Source: Deltaproteobacteria bacterium UBA5205
GTDB lineage: Bacteria; Desulfobacterota; Syntrophorhabdia; Syntrophorhabdales; Syntrophorhabdaceae
NCBI GenBank assembly: GCA_002412715.1
Contig: DHVP01000017.1
Coordinates: forward strand, 117,019 to 181,018
DNA length: 64,000 nt
Direction of reading: 5' to 3'
This document shows, piece after piece, positions 44,062 through 52,057 of the stretch (positions are counted from its first letter, which is position 1; every line of letters begins with the position of its first letter). Made by a program: the position numbers and the translations under genes. A model generated the notes under the pieces. It was not told the origin of the DNA, did not search any database, and saw only the letters and a program-made list of their open reading frames with translations.

Positions 44062-44764
44062 CAAGAACAGTATCAGGGAAGCCCTGGAAAGCCATCCCGA
44101 GAAAGCCCGCAGACTTCTTATCCGGCAGGGACACGAGAAGGTCTCCGACGAATTGATCGAGGAGGCAAAGAAGCAGGGCGTGCCGTTCAGGATAGTGCCA
44201 TCCGAGGCCTTCACAAAAAAATGCGGCTCTTCACGATCGCACGTGTGCCTGGAACGCGACGATTTTGATTATACCGATCAGGACGCCTTCCTCCAGCGTC
44301 TCGACAGTATGAACGCTCCGTTCCTGTGCGCCCTCGACGGGGTGCAGGACCCGCAAAACCTGGGAAACATCGTCAGAAGTTCCGTTTGCCTGGGAGTGGA
44401 CGCCCTCATCTTCCCCAAAGACCGTTCCTGCGTGATAAATGAGACCGTAGCCAATATTTCGCGTGGCGCGACTGAATTCATCGAAGCCGTGCGGGTAACC
44501 AACCTGTCCAGATATCTGGATACCCTCAAAAAACGGGGAATCTTTTGCTACGGCCTGGATGAACGAGGCGGCACGGCGTTATGGGAGATCGATCTCAGGG
44601 GACCGGTGTGCCTTGTCTTCGGCGGCGAAGAAGGTTTACGCAGGCTTACAAAAGATACCTGCGATGCCGTTTTGAGGATCCCGACGAATCCCTCCTTCCC
44701 ATCCCTCAATGTGGCCACTTCATTCGCCCTTGCATCCTATGAAGTAAAAAAACAAAGACGTTGA
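44045..44764 (+). CDS. TrmH/RlmB-family RNA 2'-O-methyltransferase
   Basis: 239 aa. N-terminal substrate-binding domain (about 1-75), then the SPOUT domain with DGVQDPQNLGNIVRSS, VFGGEEGLRRLT and IPTNPSFPSLNVATSFALASYE, the three knot motifs. Probably RlmB (23S rRNA G2251) because of length and motif spelling, but other TrmH members are possible. Confidence 0.88.
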   Translation: MPFLYNKNSIREALESHPEKARRLLIRQGHEKVSDELIEEAKKQGVPFRIVPSEAFTKKCGSSRSHVCLERDDFDYTDQDAFLQRLDSMNAPFLCALDGVQDPQNLGNIVRSSVCLGVDALIFPKDRSCVINETVANISRGATEFIEAVRVTNLSRYLDTLKKRGIFCYGLDERGGTALWEIDLRGPVCLVFGGEEGLRRLTKDTCDAVLRIPTNPSFPSLNVATSFALASYEVKKQRR

Positions 44765-44822
44765 CCGACTTCCCTCCGGTTAAACAGCAAGGGATTCTAC
44801 AGTAATATTCGGGACTGCCGAC

Positions 44823-46175
44823 ATGAATCTGGCAAAGATATTCCAGGAAAAAGAGATACGCAATTTCATTTCTGAGAGCTGGGCCGTGAGCGCTCCCATG
44901 ACACTCATCATGGTCTTCGATTTTTTGATCGGCATCGCCGATATCTATGTAGCAGGAAGAATAGGCAAGGAAATACAGGCCACATACGGCTTCGTGGTCC
45001 AGCTCTATTTCGTTTTCATCATCATCGCCAACGCTCTTACGACGGGAACTGTCTCCGTCATCTCCCGGCTTTTCAGCTCCGGCGACAAAGAAGAACTCGG
45101 CAGGGCCATATTCTCTACGATCATCGTCGCCACGGCCGGAGGCTTTCTCTTCGGGACGCTCGGCATCATTCTCACCCCACCGGTGATAAACCTGGTCAAT
45201 ATCCCGGCAAACCTCAAACCGCTGGGGATACCCCTGGCACAGATCTATGCCGGGGGGCTCATCTTTCATTACATCCTGCTCAACACCAACGGGATACTGC
45301 GGTCCTGCAAGAAAGTGCGTCTTTCGCTGGGGACCATGGCCATAGTCTGCGTCTGCAACATATGCCTCAATTTCTTCCTGGTCTTTGCCACCCCTGTGGG
45401 CTATATAGGAATTGCCATAGCGACGGCGTCAAGCTCCCTGGTAGGCTGCCTTCTCAATCTGCGCCACGTATATTCCTTCGTACCGCTGTCGGCAATGGTA
45501 TTTACAGCAAAACGTGTCCGTGAGATATTCGGGATCGGATGGCCTTTCGCCCTGAGCCAGGCTCTCTGGCAGCTTCATTCCATGGCCCTTTTTCTCATCC
45601 TGAGTTCTCTACCGCGAAAGAGCGTCGAGATCCTCGCTGCGTTTTCCACCGGGCTAAGGATTGAGTCCGCCGCTTTTCTCCCGGCGATTGCCTTTCACAT
45701 GGCAAGCGCCGTCATCACGGGTAATCTCATCGGGGAGGGGCGACGTGCCGATGCCTTTCGGGCAGGTGTCGTGACTACCTTGATGGGCGTCTCAATAGTT
45801 ATCGTGATCGCCCTTCTCGTGGTGTTTGTCGCACCCTGGGTGGCGCCTGCACTGTCGGATAACCCGGTGGTAATCAAGGAAGCTACGACATATCTCTACA
45901 TCAATATGCTCGGAGAGCCCTTCATGGCACTTTGGGTCATTCTGGCGGGGGCCTTGAGCGGCGCCGGAGACACGAGGAGCATGATGTTCATCGTAACGGG
46001 ATGTACCTGGCTTGTCCGCGTCCCCTTGTGTTACCTCTTCGTCGTTATTTTGGGATTCGAGGCCCATGCGGTATGGTGGACCATGAACCTCTCGCAATTC
46101 CTCGCGGCTATGCTGATGTTAAGAAGATACATGGGGAGAAAGTGGCTGGTGGATCGGGGCGTCACGGGGGTCTAG
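44823..46175 (+). CDS. MATE-family efflux transporter
   Basis: 450 aa, 12 hydrophobic segments in two six-helix halves. ESWAVSAPMTLIMVFDFLIGIADIYVAGRIG is the usual N-terminal MATE start, with GALSGAGDTRSM in the second half. Cation-driven exporter of drugs or metabolites. Its 3' end overlaps the convergent hypothetical gene by 4 nt. Confidence 0.9.
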   Translation: MNLAKIFQEKEIRNFISESWAVSAPMTLIMVFDFLIGIADIYVAGRIGKEIQATYGFVVQLYFVFIIIANALTTGTVSVISRLFSSGDKEELGRAIFSTIIVATAGGFLFGTLGIILTPPVINLVNIPANLKPLGIPLAQIYAGGLIFHYILLNTNGILRSCKKVRLSLGTMAIVCVCNICLNFFLVFATPVGYIGIAIATASSSLVGCLLNLRHVYSFVPLSAMVFTAKRVREIFGIGWPFALSQALWQLHSMALFLILSSLPRKSVEILAAFSTGLRIESAAFLPAIAFHMASAVITGNLIGEGRRADAFRAGVVTTLMGVSIVIVIALLVVFVAPWVAPALSDNPVVIKEATTYLYINMLGEPFMALWVILAGALSGAGDTRSMMFIVTGCTWLVRVPLCYLFVVILGFEAHAVWWTMNLSQFLAAMLMLRRYMGRKWLVDRGVTGV

Positions 46176-46762
46176 AAGTTCGTCTTGAATCTGAACCGCC
46201 AGCCGTCATCACGGGAATCGAGACGGCTGTCGTCTTTGCGTTCCACGACGACACCGCGCCCCAGCATCACTTCGCTTGATTCCGAAACCTTGACGCCGAC
46301 GCCTACATCAGCCTTGTGTTCTTTTTTCGGTTCGGGAGCCACCCCTTTCCTGGTGTCGAGATCCTCAACCTTCTCAAGCGTAAACCGGGGCTGGTCCTCG
46401 AACGCTTTCGCCGGTTGCTCCGGCTCCTTGCCCTTTTCTTCGAGAACCTCGATCGTGTAGACGGTGGAATTCTCCCCGGGCGTCTTCGAGGCGGCCACAG
46501 GTTTGAGCCGGACCTGACTTGCTTTTTGGGGCTTCACGCTTCTTGTTACAATGCGGTACCCGGTGCCGTCATACTCGAGAAAACCATGGGGGTTTTTTAC
46601 GGACGCGCCGTTGGGAAGGTTGTCCTGCTGAATGGTCCCCGTATTCCTTGCCTCAGAATCGCCGACCGGCATGGGATCGGCCTTTACCTTTCCCGCGAAT
46701 AAGAGCACGACGACAAACAGAACGGATAATGTCGGAACCAGGAATGTTCTTACAGGCAACAT
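46172..46762 (-). CDS. Exported protein of unknown function
   Basis: 196 aa. Signal peptide (hydrophobic 9-25, cleavage near VKA-DP). The remainder is low-complexity, rich in Pro, Lys, Glu and Val, apparently unstructured in the middle (EEKGKEPEQPAKAFEDQ, PEPKKEHK), and closes with DDGWRFRFKTNF, a possible outer-membrane-type C-terminal strand. No family recognised. No ribosome-binding site is visible; a TATAAT lies only 10 bp before the ATG, so the message could be leaderless or start further in. Confidence 0.55.
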   Translation of the reverse strand: MLPVRTFLVPTLSVLFVVVLLFAGKVKADPMPVGDSEARNTGTIQQDNLPNGASVKNPHGFLEYDGTGYRIVTRSVKPQKASQVRLKPVAASKTPGENSTVYTIEVLEEKGKEPEQPAKAFEDQPRFTLEKVEDLDTRKGVAPEPKKEHKADVGVGVKVSESSEVMLGRGVVVERKDDSRLDSRDDGWRFRFKTNF

Positions 46763-46822
46763 GTCATGACAATTATAATGTAAGTTGAAAAAAAAGCAAA
46801 GTTTTTGTATGCTTAACCTGCC

Positions 46823-48277
46823 ATGAAGGAACCACGGTATTACAGCACCAACGATCCCGCTGAATGTGTCGACTTCAAGACGGCCCTGCTTACCGGTATG
46901 GCCTCGAAATACGGACTTTACATGATCGCCCGCAACGATGTCCCCGTTTTGTCCGCGGAACGTATAATCGCTATGAAAGGCATGAGTTACGCCGCGATAG
47001 CCTACGAGGTTCTGGAACCCTTCCTCGGGCGCGAGATACCCGGCGCGAAGCTAAAGTCGCTGCTCGACGACGCCTACGACGCAAAAAAGATCCCCACGAT
47101 AGTCCAGCATATTACGGGGAAGACGTACATCATGTGGCTCACCCGGGGACCCACATATTCCTTCAAAGACTATGCGGCGCGGTTCTTCGGCCGGATGCTC
47201 AATTATTTCCTGGGAGCCAGGGGATTACTGAGAACAGTCATCGTCGCCACGAGCGGCGACACGGGCGGGGCTGTAGCCGATGCCCTTCTCGGCCTCGACA
47301 ACATCGACAACATCGTCTTTTATCCGAAGGGTTCCATAAGCGAAGGTCAGAGAAGGCAGATGACGACCCTAGGACAGAATGTTCATGCCTTTGAAGTCAA
47401 CGGTGATTTTGATATCTGCCAGGCGTTGGCCAAGAGCATCCTGGGCGACAGGTCATTCGCCGGCGAGGTCTTCGGTGACCCCGGCCGTTTCACCTCGGCC
47501 AATTCCATCAGTGTCGGAAGACTCCTCCCCCAGGCCGTTTATCCTTTTTATGCCTATTCACAGATAGCGTCGGAAGCACCGTTCATAGCCAGCATTCCTT
47601 CGGGGAATTTCGGCAACATGATGGGAACGGTCATTGCCAGGCAAATGGGGCTTCCCGTGGAACGGATCATCTGCGGAGTCAACGAAAACAGGGAATTCCC
47701 CGATTTTCTATGCAGCGGGAGCTACCTGGTTCGCCCTTCCGTCAAGTCGCCCTCGTCGGCGATGATCGTTTCACATCCAAGCAACCTGGCGCGTCTCATC
47801 GATTTTTACGGCGGCCACATGTTCGACGAACGGGACGCTTCGACGGGAAACGTGACGAAACCCGGCATCATCGACCGCATGCCCGACATGGAGGCCATGA
47901 GGCGGGACATCATTTCCATGGGGATCACCAATGCAGGGCATTTTGAGACAATGAAGGCTGTCTACGAGCGATACGGCATCTTCCTTGATCCTCACGGTGC
48001 GGTGGGTTGGGCTGCCCTGGAACAATATCTTGGAGGAAAACACGACCGGCCGGCCGTAGTATACGAGACGGCGGATCCCGGTAAATTCCCGGAAGACGTC
48101 CGGCAGGCCATAGGTGTAACGCCGGAGCTACCACCGGGCATGAAAAAGCAGGCGGCCCTTCCGGAAAGGATTTACACCGTTGGCGCAGACCCTGAACTTA
48201 CTCCCGAAGGTCTCAAACTGTCATCGGCTCAGGTAGACGAAGCAAAAGACGAGATCCGAAGAATATACGGCGCCTGA
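46823..48277 (+). CDS. thrC: Threonine synthase
   Basis: 484-aa long-form (yeast/E. coli-type) enzyme. YYSTNDPAE start, PLP-binding Lys in PTYSFKDYAARFFG, SGDTGGA, SIPSGNFGNMMG phosphate loop. Converts O-phosphohomoserine to threonine. Complete; no other thr genes adjacent. Confidence 0.95.
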   Translation: MKEPRYYSTNDPAECVDFKTALLTGMASKYGLYMIARNDVPVLSAERIIAMKGMSYAAIAYEVLEPFLGREIPGAKLKSLLDDAYDAKKIPTIVQHITGKTYIMWLTRGPTYSFKDYAARFFGRMLNYFLGARGLLRTVIVATSGDTGGAVADALLGLDNIDNIVFYPKGSISEGQRRQMTTLGQNVHAFEVNGDFDICQALAKSILGDRSFAGEVFGDPGRFTSANSISVGRLLPQAVYPFYAYSQIASEAPFIASIPSGNFGNMMGTVIARQMGLPVERIICGVNENREFPDFLCSGSYLVRPSVKSPSSAMIVSHPSNLARLIDFYGGHMFDERDASTGNVTKPGIIDRMPDMEAMRRDIISMGITNAGHFETMKAVYERYGIFLDPHGAVGWAALEQYLGGKHDRPAVVYETADPGKFPEDVRQAIGVTPELPPGMKKQAALPERIYTVGADPELTPEGLKLSSAQVDEAKDEIRRIYGA

Positions 48278-48339
48278 GGCCTGCCTCTCGAATGCGGGGA
48301 GGTTAGTTCGAACCGGGCCGCCGCTTCTCAGTGGAGCAA

Positions 48340-48747
48340 ATGAAATCCATCCAGTCGTTCCGTCCGCTGATCGCAATCCTGATCCTGTGCATCCTTCCCG
48401 CGGGATGTTTCTTTTCCGAAGGTATCGGAGACATAGACGTCAAGACATTGAAAACCCTGATGGAAAAGGAAAGGAGGCTCCTCGTCGTCGATAACCGCAC
48501 CACCCTCGAATACGCCTCGGGCCACATACCGGGCGCCATCAACATCCCCGAGGAAGAATTTTACAGGATCACGGCGATGCTGCCTCCGGAAAAGGATATC
48601 CCTATCGTCTTTTATTGCAGGGGATATGGCTGAGCCCCCAGTCTTAAGGCTGCGGTCGCGGCCAGAAACTCGGGTTATGCAAACGTCATGACCTGTCTTG
48701 CAGGCTATCCCGCCTGGGTGAGAAAGGGTAATCCGGTAGAACGATAG
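48340..48747 (+). CDS. Rhodanese-like lipoprotein, probable selenoprotein (in-frame UGA)
   Basis: 135 aa if UGA is read as selenocysteine. Signal peptide with lipobox LPAGC, lipidated Cys23. The rhodanese domain has LLVVDNRTTLEYASGHIPGAINIP and the active-site loop IVFYCRGYG-UGA; TGA at 48631-48633 would be Sec98, Cys93 the usual catalytic Cys. Past the UGA the same frame reads APSLKAAVAARNSGYANV, LAGYPAWV and GNPVE to TAG at 48747, the standard C-terminal half of a rhodanese. Many relatives have Cys where the UGA stands. Probably an outer- or inner-membrane-anchored periplasmic sulfur or selenium transferase or redox protein. Start ATG 48340 has GGAG close upstream. Confidence 0.85.
48648..48663 (+). 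promoter_or_regulatory. Candidate bacterial SECIS hairpin in the rhodanese gene
   Basis: GGCTGC (48648-48653) pairs with GCGGCC (48658-48663), with one G-U pair, around the tetraloop GGUC. The apical loop begins 20 nt after the UGA, the same distance as in rtcB, and starts with GGU, the feature read by SelB in formate dehydrogenase SECIS elements. Confidence 0.7.
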
Positions 48748-48791
48748 CCGCGCCCAAATCCTTCTCCCGCAAGAATCCCGGAACTCCTGCG

Positions 48792-48842
48792 TTGACATAA
48801 CACTCCCGTTGCCATACAATAAACGAAAATGATTTCTATTTA
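48792..48842 (+). promoter_or_regulatory. Promoter and Fur/Zur-like operator of the zinc operon
   Basis: TTGACA (48792-48797), 17-bp spacer, TACAAT (48815-48820). An imperfect 23-bp palindrome, TAAACGAAAAT-G-ATTTCTATTTA (48820-48842, 8 of 11 positions symmetrical), covers the -10 edge and the start site. It resembles Fur-family operators and would let the encoded regulator repress its own operon. Confidence 0.65.
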
Positions 48843-48852
48843 GGGCAAATAG

Positions 48853-49284
48853 ATGGAGAACCATAACCACATCCTCAAGGAACTCGAACTCAAAGCGACA
48901 CCGAAGAGACTCGCCATTCTCGACGTCCTGTCGTGCGCATCCACCTATCTCAGCCCGGAAGAGGTATGGAAGAGGTTGAAGGAACGCTTCTCGACCGTAG
49001 GCCTTCCGACGGTGTATCGCAACCTGGAGGAGTTGGCGGATGGCGGCGTCATCTTCAAGGTGATCCATCCCGATCGGAAGCTTTATTATTTCTTCTGTGA
49101 CAACAGAAAACACCACCACCATTTCATCTGCACCTCATGCAAAAGAGTGGACGATCTCAATTTTTGTGCCTTCAAGGAGATTGAAAAAGAAGTCTCCGAA
49201 ACCCTGAACGGCACCATATCATCCCACATCATGCAGGTGTTCGGCGTCTGCAGGCACTGTACCCCGGTGGAGGAGGCAAAATGA
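48853..49284 (+). CDS. Fur-family metalloregulator, probably Zur
   Basis: 143 aa. Winged helix at about 1-85 (ATPKRLAILDVL, STVGLPTVYRNLEELADGGV), then the dimer and metal domain with HHHHFICTSCKRVDD (His cluster plus CxxC) and a C-terminal CRHC. The second CxxC pair makes the structural zinc site. Position at the head of znuACB and the operator upstream point to zinc-dependent repression; PerR or Fur identity cannot be excluded. Confidence 0.88.
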   Translation: MENHNHILKELELKATPKRLAILDVLSCASTYLSPEEVWKRLKERFSTVGLPTVYRNLEELADGGVIFKVIHPDRKLYYFFCDNRKHHHHFICTSCKRVDDLNFCAFKEIEKEVSETLNGTISSHIMQVFGVCRHCTPVEEAK

Positions 49285-50249
49285 AAAAGGTTCGGCAGAC
49301 AATCGCCCTCATGCTTGCGGCACTCCTCGTGACTGTCCTGTCGTCCTGTGGAACCCGTGACAAGGACCCTGAGGACGGCCAAAAGAAGATCACCGTCGTG
49401 ACTACCCTCTTTCCACTCTATGACTTTACAAGGGCAATCGCCCGGGACAAGGCCGACGTTACGCTTTTGCTGCCGCCGGGAGTGGAAGCCCACGCCTTCG
49501 AGCCAAAACCGGCTGACATGGTACGGATTTCCTCTGCCGGGCTTTTCGTCTACACCGGCAAATATATGGAACCCTGGGCGGAGGAAATCCTGAAAGGGAC
49601 CTCGAACAAAGCCCTCATCGTCAGGGACGCGAGCCGGGGCATCAGGCTCATGCACACCACCGAAAAAGACCACGACGAAGCAGATGACGAGGACAGGCAC
49701 GGGCACCGCGATCACGGTACTTACGACCCGCATATATGGCTCGATTTCGAAAACGCGATGAAAATGGTCGATACCATCGCCGATGGATTATCTGCGGCCG
49801 ATCCAGCAAACAGCGCGTTCTATAAACAAAACGCCGCCCGGTATAAGGAAGAGCTTCTCGCTCTTGACACGAGGTTCCGCGAAACCCTCGGGTCATGCGG
49901 GAAGAAAATCCTCGTTCACGGCGGTCATTTCGCCTTCGGGTATCTGGCCCGCAGATACGGTCTTGAATATGTCAGCGCCTACCAGGGCTCTCCGAACGCA
50001 GAGCCCACTGCCAGAAAGATCATCGGGCTTGAGAAAATAATCAAGGAAAAGGGCGTCCGGTACGTCTATTTCGAAGAGCTGATAAACCCGAAGGTATCCG
50101 AGCTCCTCTCGAGGGAGACCGGGGCCACGCTTCTCAGCCTCCACGGGGCTCACAATATCACCAGAGACGAACTTGCAAAAGGCTCGACCTTCATCTCCCT
50201 CATGGACACCAACCTTGTAAACCTGAAAATGGGCCTCGAATGCAGATAA
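49281..50249 (+). CDS. znuA: ZnuA-type zinc-binding lipoprotein
   Basis: 322 aa. Lipobox VLSSC, Cys23. Cluster A-I fold with PPGVEAHAFEPKPADM (first His ligand), a His/Asp-rich loop around 118-140 (KDHDEADDED, HGHRDHG), DPHIWLDFENA, and later VHGGHFAFGYLARRYGL. The acidic His loop is typical of zinc carriers. ATG overlaps the regulator stop by 4 nt. Confidence 0.93.
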   Translation: MKKVRQTIALMLAALLVTVLSSCGTRDKDPEDGQKKITVVTTLFPLYDFTRAIARDKADVTLLLPPGVEAHAFEPKPADMVRISSAGLFVYTGKYMEPWAEEILKGTSNKALIVRDASRGIRLMHTTEKDHDEADDEDRHGHRDHGTYDPHIWLDFENAMKMVDTIADGLSAADPANSAFYKQNAARYKEELLALDTRFRETLGSCGKKILVHGGHFAFGYLARRYGLEYVSAYQGSPNAEPTARKIIGLEKIIKEKGVRYVYFEELINPKVSELLSRETGATLLSLHGAHNITRDELAKGSTFISLMDTNLVNLKMGLECR

Positions 50250-51037
50250 CCGACGTCATCGCCACGGACCGCCTCGGTTTTCGCTTCAATTCCATTGAGA
50301 TAGTGAGCGATGTCACCTTCACCCTCAAACGAGGGGAATTCCTGGGGATAGTCGGACCGAACGGCTCGGGTAAGACCACCCTCATCCGGCTGCTCCTTGG
50401 TCTCCTGAAGCCGACGGACGGCTCGGTAACGCTTTTCGGACAGAGCACCGCGTTGTTCAATGAGTGGCAAAAGATCGGCTACCTTCCCCAAAAAATGGCT
50501 GCCTTCAACCCTCACTTTCCCGCTACGGTGTGTGAGGTCGTCGGGATGGGGCTCCTCGCTCGCAAGACCTTCCCCAGGAGAACGTCACGGGGTGACCGGG
50601 AATCGATAGATGCCGCACTCGCACTGATGGATATCAATCCCATCAAAGACAAGCTGATCGGGGAACTCTCCGGGGGCCAGCAACAGCGGGCCCTGATAGC
50701 GAAGGCACTCGTCGCCGGTCCCGAACTCCTTATCCTCGACGAGCCGACAACCGCCCTGGATCCCGAAGGACGGGAAAGATTTTTCGCCACTCTGAAAAAC
50801 ATAAACACCGACAAGGCAGTGACGATCATCATGATCACCCACGATATAGGAACGATCGGCCAACATGCTTCGAGGCTTCTCTATCTCGATAAGAACCTCA
50901 TTTTTTACGGAGGATTTGACGATTTTTGCCTCTCCAAAGACATGACAAACTACTTCGGCGAACACTCACAGCATCTTATCTGCCACAGGCATGAGGCAGA
51001 GGGCCCGGGATTTAAGGGCCCGGGAATCGGACAATAG
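50240..51037 (+). CDS. znuC: ZnuC-type zinc ABC transporter ATPase
   Basis: 265 aa. Walker A GPNGSGKTT, Q-loop LPQKMAAFNPHFP, signature LSGGQQQRALIAKAL, Walker B LLILDEPTTALD, switch His in MITHD. Start overlaps the znuA end by 10 nt. Confidence 0.93.
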   Translation: MQITDVIATDRLGFRFNSIEIVSDVTFTLKRGEFLGIVGPNGSGKTTLIRLLLGLLKPTDGSVTLFGQSTALFNEWQKIGYLPQKMAAFNPHFPATVCEVVGMGLLARKTFPRRTSRGDRESIDAALALMDINPIKDKLIGELSGGQQQRALIAKALVAGPELLILDEPTTALDPEGRERFFATLKNINTDKAVTIIMITHDIGTIGQHASRLLYLDKNLIFYGGFDDFCLSKDMTNYFGEHSQHLICHRHEAEGPGFKGPGIGQ

Positions 51038-51062
51038 GGAAGAATGAAACCCGAGGCATTCT

Positions 51063-51890
51063 ATGGACTTTCTTGACCTCTTCAGTCATGGCTTTATCCA
51101 GAGGGCACTCGTAGCGGGTTGTTTCATCGCTGTGCTGTGTTCCGTGCTGGGGACCTTTCTTGTACTGCGGCGGCTCTCTCTGATCGGCGATGGGCTCGCC
51201 CATGTCACCTTCGGCGGTGTCGCCGTGGGTCTCCTTTTCGGGGCCTACCCATTTTATATGGCAGTCCCTATCGTCATGGCAAGCGCCCTGGGAATTCTCA
51301 AGCTCATAGACAAAGCCCGTCTTTACGGCGATGCGGCGATAGGCATCGTGTCGTCGCTCGGGATAGCTGGAGGCATCCTGATAGCCAGCGCGGCCGGGGG
51401 CTTCAATATCGATCTCTTCAGCTATCTTTTCGGAAACATTCTCGCCATAAGCCGCGTGGAGGTGTGGACCTCCGTTCTCCTGTGCTTCTGTCTCATCGTC
51501 GTCATTTCTCTCTACTATCACGAACTCCTCGCCATTACTTTCGATGAGGAGTCCGCAAAGGCATCGGGGATAAAGACGACACGGATCAACCGTATCCTTG
51601 TTCTCCTTACGGCATTGACCGTAGTCCTTGCCATGAAGGTGGTCGGGATAATGCTCGTGTCGGCACTGCTCATCATCCCACCGGTGACGGCCCTCCAGTT
51701 CGCCCGCGGCTTCAAGACCACCATTATCATATCCTGTCTCACGGGAATTGTTGCGGTTATGGCCGGTGTCACCATATCTTTTGTCCTTGATTTGCCTGCC
51801 GGTGCCAGCATAGTCATAGTGAGTTTTGGCATCTTCCTCTTCTCCTTCCTTGGTGCCCGTTTGAGGATCAAGGGTATCTCCCGGCGTTAG
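51063..51890 (+). CDS. znuB: ZnuB-type zinc ABC transporter permease
   Basis: 275 aa, 8-9 membrane helices, ABC-3 family: LSLIGDGLAHVTFGGVAVGLLFG and VGIMLVSALLIIPPVTALQ. Completes the zinc uptake operon. Confidence 0.92.
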   Translation: MDFLDLFSHGFIQRALVAGCFIAVLCSVLGTFLVLRRLSLIGDGLAHVTFGGVAVGLLFGAYPFYMAVPIVMASALGILKLIDKARLYGDAAIGIVSSLGIAGGILIASAAGGFNIDLFSYLFGNILAISRVEVWTSVLLCFCLIVVISLYYHELLAITFDEESAKASGIKTTRINRILVLLTALTVVLAMKVVGIMLVSALLIIPPVTALQFARGFKTTIIISCLTGIVAVMAGVTISFVLDLPAGASIVIVSFGIFLFSFLGARLRIKGISRR

Positions 51891-51993
51891 CAAGACCCCT
51901 CGGGCGCCACCCGTCACCTATCACGTTGCTTTTTGCCGATAACTCTTCGTATTTTCAGACGGAATATTGGCGGAAAAAAGATGGGTCCATGCG

Positions 51994-52022
51994 TTGACAA
52001 GGTAAAACTTGAACATTATATT
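51994..52022 (+). promoter_or_regulatory. Sigma70-type promoter of dnaK
   Basis: TTGACA (51994-51999), 17-bp spacer, TATATT (52017-52022), 35 bp before the ATG. No CIRCE inverted repeat and no good heat-shock sigma factor element is visible. Confidence 0.6.
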
Positions 52023-52057
52023 ACCCTAGACGCGAAAAATTTCAGGAGGAGACGAAA

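Noticed and set aside
51891..52057. CIRCE element upstream of dnaK
   Set aside because: No GCACTC-N9-GAGTGC-like inverted repeat is present.
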